Positions 55,997 through 64,000 of a stretch of DNA of 64,000 nucleotides are shown here, one piece after another. The notes beneath the pieces are model-generated. The model had not been told where the DNA came from, searched no databases, and saw nothing but the letters and a program-made list of their open reading frames with translations. The position numbers were made by a program, and so were the translations under genes. The first letter of the stretch is position 1. Each line of letters starts with the position of its first letter. Origin of the DNA: Nicotiana tabacum (Eukaryota > Streptophyta > Magnoliopsida > Solanales > Solanaceae); contig NC_134082.1 in assembly GCF_000715075.1 (NCBI RefSeq), forward strand, positions 63,141,466-63,205,465. The letters are read 5' to 3'.

Positions 55997-58662
55997 TGTT
56001 ACGACCCGGACGGTCGTCTTAAGAATTAACGTCCCGATCCCCAATTAATTGCTTTTCCCAAGTTTATTTATGCTATATTTGATTTGCCGGGATGTTTGAT
56101 TTTGAGTTTCGGAGAGTTTTGGGACACTTAGTCCCTAAATAAGAGCTTAAGTGTTGGAAAGTTGGCCATAGTCGGAATAGTGGAAGATGGCCTCGGAGTG
56201 AAAATCTATTGGTTCCGTTAGCTCTGTTGGGTGATTTCGAGTTTAGCGACATGTTCGAATTGTGTTTTGGAGGTCCGTAGATAATTTAGGCTTGAAATGC
56301 CAAAAGTTGAATTTTTAAAGTTTTCGGTTCGATAGTGAGATTCTGATCCGAGGGTCGAAATGGGATTCTGGAATTGGAGAAGCTCTGTAGTGTTGAATGT
56401 GACGTATGTGCAAAATTTCAGGTCATTCGGACGAGGTTTGATAGACATTTTAATTGAAAGTATATTTTTAGAGTTTTTGGAATTCTTAGGCTTGAATCCG
56501 ATGAAAAATAGGTGTTTTGATGTTGTTTTGAGCATTCCGAAGGTTGGAACAAGTTTGAATGGAGTTAGAGGATATGTTTGTAGGTTTGGTTGAGGTCTCG
56601 GGGGCCTCAGGGTGATTTCTGATGGCTTATAGAAAGATTTTTGGAGTTTGAAGTTTGCACCTTTAGCTGTTATCTGTCATAACTGCACCTGCGGTTTGGG
56701 TCACGCAAGTGCGGCGGCAGAGAGGTCACAGAAGCGGAAATGATGTAGGGGTCAGGAACCAATAAGGAACCGCATCTGCGTGACCGCAGATGCAGAATTT
56801 GAGGTCGCAGGTGCGAGATTAGGCTTTTAAGTGAGAACCGCAGAAGCAGTTCCCCATTCGCAGAAGCAGTATCGCAGATATAGAAATAGATGGGCAGAAA
56901 TATGAAATTTCGAGGGTTTAGTCTCAAAAGTTGGAAATCTGCTTTGGAGCTCGGGAGAGGGCGATTTTGAGAGAAAATTGAAGAGGAGATCATTGGGTAA
57001 CAATTCTTTAACCCTTTCTAGTTTTATTCCATCAATCTATAGTTAGTTTTATCATTTAATTTCGGATTGGAGATGAAAATTGGGAAAAATTGGATGAAAG
57101 TTCTTAGACCTTGAATTCGACTTTTGATTGGGAATATGACCTTGCATTTGGATAATCTTGGTATACATGAACTCGTGATAGCATGAGGATTCTAAAAATA
57201 TAAATTTTACCCGATTCCGAGATGAGGGCCCAAGGGGCGTTTTGGCCATTTTACCTAATTTTGCGTATTAGCTTAATATTTAATTTTAGAATCAGTTACT
57301 TGAAGTATTATTTACATTATGAAATTGAATTGAATAGATTTTGGCCATTTAGAGTCGAGTACTCTTGGCAAGAGGGTGGTTTCAGATTGATTTTTGAGCC
57401 GGTTCGAGGTATGTGGCTTGTCTAACCTTGTGTGGGGGACCTTCCCCTTCGGATTGGTATATTTGGTAATTGAAATGCCTTGTACGTGAGGTGACGAGTG
57501 TGTACTTGTGCTAATTATTGGAAATCCGATTTTCTTTAAGTAATTACTAGCATGTTTTCCTTTCCTGACTCTATTACTTGCACTATTAAGCCTGTTGTTA
57601 GCTTAGGAAAGCATGTCTAAGTGACTTAATTGCTTTATTTGCTCAATATGCCTTACCTGAATTCTGTGCAACATGTTAGGCTAGAATCACTTGTTGCCTT
57701 AATATGAAATTTTGCCATTTTTGTATATTTTCCTGTTGTTGATGTGTATTTATTTTGGAACTACGGATGTGGGATTCCGGTAGCTTTCCCTTTTCTGTTT
57801 AATTTGGGACTACGGATGTGGGATTCAGGTAGATCCCCCTGCATAGTTATATGAAACTACGGGAATACACCCGGTAGATTTCCCCAGTACTGGGTATTTA
57901 CATTTGGGACTACGGAACAGGATCCGGTAGATCCCCGTGCACACTATGAGTTGGACTATGGGATGGGATCCAGGGAGATCCATTGGATATGTACATATGG
58001 AACTACAGGATGGTATCTTGGGAGATCCTTGATTGTTATTATTGGTGTTGAGCTGTATTTCCTTTCTGTGTTTACCTTGCTTCGGTATAGTTGTTGTTGT
58101 CTTGTACATCCTGTGTTATTTTACTACTGTACTTATTTATACTATTCTATTTTATACTGTTGATATTTATATTTTATTTAACCTCAGTAGGGCCTTGACT
58201 TTCTTCGTCACTACCCGACCGAGGATAGGCTTGGCACTTACTGAGTACCGTTGTGGTGTACTCATGCCCCTTCTGCGCATGTTTTTCATGTGCAGATCCA
58301 GGTACTGTGACTCAGTATTATTATCCGTGAGGTGAGGTTACTGCTCCAGAGACTTCGAGGTACATCTGCCGCGTCCGCAGACCAAGGAATCCCTTTCTAT
58401 TATAGCTTTTAAACATTTTCCCTTCTGTATTTCTTTCCCTTGTTAGATATTCAGGAGTTAGAAATTGTAGATATCCAAAAGCTTGTGGTTCCATGAGTTT
58501 CCGGGTTTTGGGATAGTGTACTTGATTATGAGAATGTTGTGCTGAATATGCCGAGTGGCACTTTTAATCACTATTATGAGAATGTTGTGCTGATTATGAG
58601 AATGTTGTGAGAACCATCGTGCCGTAACGATGGTTCTCGGAGGGCGAACCGGGGTCGTGACA
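55997..58662 (+). repeat. 5' LTR of the Tekay element (2.67 kb)
   Basis: Starts TGTTACGACCCGG and ends GGGGTCGTGACA. The first 380 bp align with 63619-64000 at roughly 85% identity by eye. It contains the repeat block at 57750-58030, and a TTTATACT stretch near 58137-58158 may be the promoter. Reading frames here are not genes. Confidence 0.92.
57750..58030 (+). repeat. Degenerate tandem repeat in the Tekay LTR
   Basis: Six units of 45-60 bp, each with GGGACTACGG or GGAACTAC, then GGGAT, then GGTAGATCCCC or GGGAGATCC. Starts near 57757, 57807, 57851, 57904, 57950 and 57998. Confidence 0.8.
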
Positions 58663-58665
58663 AGT

Positions 58666-58677
58666 TGGTATCAGAGA
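58666..58677 (+). other. Primer binding site of the Tekay element
   Basis: TGGTATCAGAGA, complementary to the initiator tRNA-Met 3' end except the last base. Three bases after the LTR end. Confidence 0.88.
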
Positions 58678-58863
58678 TCTAGGTTCATAGGTGTCATGGA
58701 TCACAAGACGGTTTATTAGAGTCTCGCTGATCGGTACGAAGACATCTGTACTTATCTATGAGAGGCTATGTAACTGTTAGGAAAATTCCACTTTATTTGA
58801 TTTCCTTATCGTGCGATATTTTGACATCATAATTCTAAACTTCTGTCTTCTATTCTCTCACAG

Positions 58864-60030
58864 ATGGTGAGGACACGTGCTACCCGAGATGATCAGGCAC
58901 CCACGCCCCCTACTGCAACCGTCAGAGGTCGAGGCCGGGGTAGAGGCCGAGGACGCACACGTGGTGCAGCCAGAGCACCTGTGCGAGCTGCTGCCGAGGT
59001 ACCACCAGCAGTTCCAGCTGGAGTCCAGGCACCAGACACGCCTACTACTACCACTACTCCAGCTCTTCAGGAGATTTTGGAATAGTTCATGAGCATGTAC
59101 ACCACTCTGGCTCAGGTAGGGTTGCTTCCCCTTGCTGCAACTACATCTTAGGCCGGGGGAGGAGCATAGACTCCCACCGCCCGCACTCCTGAACAGCGAG
59201 TACATATTGAGCAGGTCCCTAAGATTATTCCTGTACTGCTTGTAGTGCCAGTTCAGCCCGAGGGTAGGGCAGCGGCTTCCAAGGAGCAGCAGTTGAGGCT
59301 TGAGAGGTTCAAGAGGTACGAGCCTCATGTATTCAGCGGCCCAGTATTAGAGGACGCTCTGGGATTTCTAGATGAGAGTTACCGCATTCTCTGTACCATG
59401 GGTATATCAGGATCGAGCAGGATTTCCTTCACCACTTTTCAACTTCGAGGAGCCGTTTATGAGTGGTGGCATACCTATTAGTTAGACAGTTCGGATAAGG
59501 CTGCTTCGCTGACTTGGACTCAGTTTTCAGATCTGTTCCTAAAAGAGTATGTTCCTTAGAGCATCAGGGATGCATAACACGTAGAGTTTGAGCATTTTCG
59601 CTAGGGTGCTATGACTGTCTCGGATTATGTTGTCTGTTACACTAGTTTGGCTAGGCATGCACCAGCCTTGGTTTCTACTATTCGCGAGAGGGTTCGTCCG
59701 GTTTATTGAGGGTCTTATTCCCAGCATCAGGTCTGCAATGGCTCATGAGTTAGAGATGGATATTTCTTATCAGCAGGTGGTGAACATTGCTAGGAGGATT
59801 GAACTCATCAGGTCCCAGCTCCTCCTATGCCTCATAAGCCTTATTATGCACCCCTGGTATCCAGCGCGCTTCCTGCGCGAGGTGCTTTTAGAGCTCAGTC
59901 CAGCAGACCTGGCCCGATCTAGTCACAGCCACCACATCCTCCCAGAGCTTGTTTTGACTGTGGTGACACATGCCATATAGTGAGGGATTGCCCCCAGACT
60001 TTGGAGGGGTGCACCTCTACAGACTTCTCA
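58864..60030 (+). pseudogene. Gag of the Tekay element
   Basis: ATG 58864 (MVRTRATRDDQAP), then an Arg/Gly-rich stretch RGRGRGRGRGRTRG. After stops the gag core continues in frame: QQLRLERFKRYEPHVFSGP, FLDESYRILCTMGIS, RGAVYEWWHTY. A zinc knuckle CFDCGDTCHIVRDCP lies near 59950-59995. At least eight in-frame stops, most of them TAG (59083, 59149, 59166, 59479, 59557 for example) in places where CAG would be expected. A short frameshift occurs between 59680 and 59800. Confidence 0.88.
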
Positions 60031-60868
60031 GCCACAGCGTGCCCCGCAGAGTTCTTAGGCTATGGTTACATCTCTAGTTGCTACCCCACCTGCTCAGCCA
60101 GCTAGAGGTGGAGGTCGGGGAAGTAGAGGTCATCCTAGAGGGGGAGGCTAGGCCCGATACTATGACCTTCCTGCCCATACTGAGACTGTTGCCTCTGATT
60201 CTCTCATCACAGGTATTATACTGGTTGTCACAAAGATGTATCGGTTCTATTCGATCTAGGCTCCACTTACCCTTATGTGTCTTCTTATTTTGCTCTGCAT
60301 TTGGGTGCGATATTCTTTGAGTTCCTATTATGGACTGCGTTTATCGGTCGTTCTTGGTTGCTCTTTGTGGGTTTGAGACTAGAGTCGATCTATTGTTGCT
60401 CAGTATGGTAGATTTTGATATTATCTTAGGCATAGACTGGTTGTCGCCCCATTATGCAATTCCTTATTGCCATGCCAAAACTGTGACGCTGGCTATGCCA
60501 GGTGTACCGCGTGATGAGTGGAGTGGTACTTTAGATCAGACTCCCATTAGAGTTATTTCTTTTCTTAAAGCTCAGCATATGGTTGAGAAGGGGTATGACG
60601 CGTATTTAACTTATATAATAGATGTCAGTATTGATACCCCTTCAGTTGATTCAGTTCCAGTAGTATGGGATTTTCCCGATGTGTTTCCAGGCGATCTTCC
60701 AAGCATGACGCCTGATAGAGATATTGATTTTAGCATTGATCTACTGCTGGGCACTCAGCCTATTTCTATTCCTCTGTATCATATGGCTCCTCCTGAGTTG
60801 AAGGAGTTGAAGGATCAGTTACAGTAATTGCTTGATAAGGGTTTTATTCGGCCCAGTGTATCACCGTG
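60031..60868 (+). pseudogene. Protease of the Tekay element
   Basis: VLFDLGSTYPYVSSYFALHLG, with Asp of the active site kept but Ser changed to Leu (DLGST). After a frameshift near 60310 the frame continues ETRVDLLLLSMVDFDIILGIDWL to the RT linker VWDFPDVFPGDLPSM and MAPPELKELKDQLQ. A stop at 60825-60827 and loss of one base in a G run near 60866 separate it from RT. Confidence 0.87.
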
Positions 60869-62010
60869 GGTGCTCCTGTCTTGTTTGTGAAGAAAAAGGA
60901 TGGTTCTATTCGTATGTGTATTAATTATCGCCAGTTGAACAAAGTGACAGTTAAGAACTATTATCATTTGCCTCGTATTGATCAGTTTGGCCAGCTTCAT
61001 GGTGCACGAGTGTTTTCTAAGATTGACTTGCGCTCAGGTTACTATAAGTTGAAGATTCGGGAGCTGGATATCCCAAATATTGCTTTCAGGACTCGGTATG
61101 GTCATTACGAGTTCCTTGTTATGTCATTTGGGCTAACCAATGCCCTAGTAGCCTTTATGCATTTGATGCATAGTGTGTTTCGGCTGTATCTTGAATCGTT
61201 CGTCATTGTCTTTACTAATGATATTCTTGTGTATTCCCGGAGTCGGGAAGACCATGAGCAACACCTAAGGACTGTGCTTCATACTCTGAGAGAGAAAAAG
61301 TTATATGCTAAGTTCTCAAAATGTGAGTTTTGGTTGGGTTCAGTGGCATTCTTAGACCACGTGGTATCGAGTGAGGGTATTCAGGTAGATCCGAAGAAGA
61401 TAGAGTCCATGCAGAGTTGGCCCAGACCATCCTCAGCAACAGAGATCCTCAGTTTCCTTGGCTTGGCGGGTTACGACCGTCTTTTTATGGAGGGGTTTTC
61501 ATCCATTGCAGCCCCTATAACCAGATTGACCCAAAAGGGTGCTCTGTTTCAGTGGACAGAGGAGTGTGAGGCGAGCTTCCAGAAGCTTAAGACAGCTTTG
61601 ACTACAACCCCAGTTTTGATATTGCCAACAGGTTTAGGGTCATATATGGTCTATTGTGATGCCTCGAGGGTTGGCCTTGGAGCAATGTTGATGCAGGACG
61701 GTAGGGTGATTGCCTACGTGTCCAGACAATTGAAGATACATGAGAAGAACTACCCTGTTCATGACCTTGAGTTAGTTGACATTGTTCACGCCCTGAAGAT
61801 TTGACGCCATTATTTATACGAGGTTCCCTTTGAGATTTAAACTGACCATCAGAGCTTGCAGTACCTATTTAAGCAAAAGGATCCAAATTTACGCTAGAGG
61901 AGGTGGTTAGAGTTGCTGAAGGACTATGATATCACTATTTTGTATCACCTGGGCAAGGCCAATGTGGTGGCCGATGCTTTGAGTCACCAGGTAGAGAGTT
62001 TGGGGAGTTT
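60830..62010 (+). pseudogene. RT and RNase H of the Tekay element
   Basis: RT has [35 protein letters not shown] and [17 protein letters not shown]. The catalytic box reads [10 protein letters not shown], so the first Asp of the Asp-Asp pair is Asn; this enzyme should be inactive. RNase H has [23 protein letters not shown] and [13 protein letters not shown], then TGA at 61802-61804 and a TAA near 61838 before TDHQSLQYLFKQKDP, and a TAG near 61896. Confidence 0.92.
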
Positions 62011-63607
62011 GGCTTATTTACAAGCCTCGGAGAGGCCTATGGCGATGGATGTTCAGTCCTTAGCCAACCAGTTTGTGAGATTGGATCTTTCGGAGCCTAG
62101 TCGGGTTCTAGCTTGCATGGTTTCTCTGTCTTCCTTATTTGATCGTATTGGGGAGAAGCAGTATGATAACCATCATTTGCTTCTCCTCAAAGATAAAGTT
62201 CAGCACGGCGATTCCAAAGATGTGACTATTGGTGATGATAGGGTATTGAGGATGCAGGGTCGGATTTGTGTACCCAATGTTGATGGGCTTCGGGAGTTGA
62301 TTCTGGAGGAGGCCCATAGCTCGCGGTATTTCATTCATCCGAGTGTTGCGAAGATGTATCAGGATTTGAGGCAGCACAATTGGTGGAGGCGGATGAAGAA
62401 AGATATAGTTGGATTTGTAGCTCGGTGCCTTAACTGTCAGCAGGTGAAGTATGAGCACCAGAGACCGGGTGGGTTGCTTCAGCAGATAGAGATTCCAGAG
62501 TGGAAGTGGGAGCGGATCACCATGGACTTTGTATTTGGGCTCCCACGGACATTGAGAAAGTTTGATGCTATTTGGGTGATTGTGGATCAGCTGACCAAGT
62601 CCGCTCACTTTATTCCTGTGTGTACTACTTATTCCTCGGAGCGGTTGGCGGAGATCTATATCCGGGAGATTGTTTGTCTGCATGGTATTCCAGTTTCCAT
62701 CATTTCAAATAAAGGTACTCAGTTCACATCATGGTTCTGTAGAGCCATTCAACATGAGTTGGGTACTTGGGTGGAGTTGAGTACAACATTTCACCCTCAA
62801 ACAGATGGACAGTCCGAGCGCACTATTCAGATTCTTGAGGATATGTATTGTGTATGTGTGATTGAGTTTGGAGGGTCTTGGGAACAGTTCTTGCCATTGG
62901 CGGAGTTTGCTTACAATAATAGCTATCAGTCCAACATTCAGATGGCACCATATGAGGCTTTATATGGGAGACGGTGTAGATCCCCGGTGGGTTGGTTTGA
63001 GCCGGATGAGGCCAGATTATTGGGCAGAGACTTAGTTCAGGATGCTTTGGAGAAGGTTAAGGTAATTCAGGATAGACTCCACACAGCCCAGTCCAGACAG
63101 AAGAGTTACGCGGACCAGAAGGTTTATGATGTTTCCTATATGGTTGGAGAGCGGGTTGTACTTTGGGTTTCACCTATGAAGGGCGTTATGAGATTCGGGA
63201 AGAAAGGAAAGTTGAGTCCGAGATTTATTGACCTTTTTGAGATATTTAGGCGTGTTGGGAAGGTTGCTTATGAGCTTGCCTTACCTCCCAGCTTGGCCGA
63301 AGTTCATATAGTATTCCATGTTTTGATGCTTCGAAGGTATCATGGTGATCCGTCACACGTGTTGGATTTCAGTTCAGTCCAGCTGGACAAGGATCTATCT
63401 TATATTGAGGAGCCAATGGCAATATTGGACATGCAGGTTAGAAAGCTTAGGTCAAAGAACGTTGCATCGATAAAGGTTCAATGGCGGGGTCAGTCGGTCG
63501 AGGAGGCGACCTGGGAGATCGAGCAGGATATGCACAGCCATTACCCTTATCTTTTCACTACTTCAGGTATGTCTCTATGCTCGTTCGAGGATAAAAAAAA
63601 GGTTTAA
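62010..63607 (+). pseudogene. Integrase and chromodomain of the Tekay element
   Basis: This is the longest open stretch in the window (61913-63607, 564 codons). Zinc-binding part: EEAHSSRYFIHP and CLNCQQVK. The core has Asp in ITMDFVFGLP, but the second position reads ISNKGTQFTS with Asn for Asp, and Glu in HPQTDGQSERTIQ. The C-terminal domain has GKKGKLSPRFIDLFEIFRRVG. At the end, ILDMQVRKLRS to VQWRGQSVEEATWEIEQDM is a chromodomain, used by chromoviruses to target modified histones. The PPT follows the stop. Confidence 0.92.
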
Positions 63608-63618
63608 CTGTAGGAGGA
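63606..63618 (+). other. Polypurine tract of the Tekay element
   Basis: AACTGTAGGAGGA directly before TGTGACGACCCG. Short and interrupted by pyrimidines, as in related elements. Confidence 0.65.
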
Positions 63619-64000
63619 TGTGACGACCCGTCCGGTCGTCTTAAAAATTAACGCGTCGATCCCCTATTAACTGGTCTCCCCAAGTTTATTTCTTATATTT
63701 TGATTTGCCGGGATGTTCGTTTTTGAGTTTTCGAGAGTTTTGGGACACTTAGTCCCTAAATGAAAGCATAAGTGTTGGAAATTTGGTCGTTGTCGGAACA
63801 ATGTGAAGATAGCCTCGGAATGAAAATTCGATGGTTCGGTAAGCTCCGTTGGGTGATTTCGGGCTTAGGGGCGTGTTCAGATTGTGTTTTGGAAGATCGT
63901 AGCTAATTTAGGCTTGAAATGTCAAAAGTTGAATTTTTGAAGTTTCCAGTTCGATAGTGAGATTTTGATCCGAGGGTCAGAATGGAATTTCAGAAGTTGG
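63619..64000 (+). repeat. 3' LTR of the Tekay element (partial, runs off the window)
   Basis: TGTGACGACCCGTCCGGTCG and onward, matching 55997-56380. Differences include CCGGAC against CCGTCC near the start. Confidence 0.92.

Larger units (their letters stand above)
55997..64000 (+). mobile_element. Tekay/Del-type chromovirus (Ty3/gypsy), nearly full length
   Basis: 5' LTR 55997-58662, PBS, gag, protease, RT, RNase H, integrase with chromodomain, PPT, and the first 382 bp of the 3' LTR at the window end. The internal part is 4956 bp. The LTR length over 2.6 kb, initiator tRNA-Met PBS and C-terminal chromodomain fit Tekay/Del. Inserted into the LTR of copia copy 3. Confidence 0.93.

Noticed and set aside
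58858..59328. 156-codon minus-strand frame
   Set aside because: Antisense to the Arg/Gly-rich start of Tekay gag.
62135..62683. 182-codon minus-strand frame
   Set aside because: Antisense to the intact Tekay integrase frame.
1..64000. Host genes, tRNA or rRNA genes
   Set aside because: I looked for non-transposon coding and RNA gene signatures on both strands and saw none I could support; PBS sequences match tRNA ends but are not tRNA genes.

Overview
The window reads as plant nuclear DNA from a large, repeat-rich dicot genome. Solanaceae (Nicotiana-like) is my best guess, from the style of the retroelement families; this is inference, since no host gene is present to confirm it. I recognise no intact host gene, tRNA, rRNA, CRISPR array or bacterial-type feature. 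Almost everything is LTR retrotransposon sequence, all of it broken by stops, frameshifts and deletions.

Layout. (1) 1-8250, minus strand: a Ty3/gypsy Tat-lineage element (element A) truncated at both ends, with gag, protease, G-patch, intron-like spacer, RT, two RNases H, integrase and a 3' UTR carrying tandem repeats. (2) 8250-13591 and 32354-36536, minus strand: one Athila-like Ty3 element split in two. The right piece holds the 5' LTR, PBS, gag, protease and start of RT. The left piece holds the rest of RT, RNase H, integrase and an env-position ORF. (3) 13592-32353, plus strand: a Tat-lineage element (element B) of about 18.7 kb nested in the Athila RT. It has a 3.76 kb 5' LTR, PBS, ORF1, gag, protease, G-patch, RT, RNase H, archaeal-type RNase H, integrase, a 3' UTR with a 1.1 kb satellite-like array, and a 3' LTR cut to about 0.6 kb. 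(4) 36537-42426, plus: a deleted SIRE/Maximus-type Ty1/copia element with an env-like ORF. (5) 42427-44430: a gypsy remnant (gag plus 3' LTR, pol missing). (6) 44518-45310, 52880-54847 and 54848-55996: three pieces of one Ty1/copia family, two of them tandem and one inverted. (7) 45311-49145: 5' part of another Tat element (element C). (8) 49150-51060: a gene of the putative gypsy-type transposon family with a short intron. (9) 51060-52870: a gypsy gag scrap and an LTR-like AT-rich segment. (10) 55997-64000: a Tekay/Del chromovirus-type Ty3 element with 5' LTR, PBS, gag-pol with chromodomain, PPT and the start of the 3' LTR.

How it fits together. The sequence is a stack of nested insertions followed by deletions, typical of pericentromeric or other gene-poor chromatin. 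Many premature stops look like CAG to TAG changes, the product expected from long-term CHG methylation and deamination. The more interesting structures are the non-coding parts of these elements: a roughly 60-nt cassette repeated between the ORFs of the Tat elements, a palindromic TGCGG/CCGCA motif cluster upstream of the Athila TATA box and again before its env-position ORF, a probable leader intron in front of that ORF, and a conserved intron-like spacer between protease and RT in Tat. None amounts to a proven new system.
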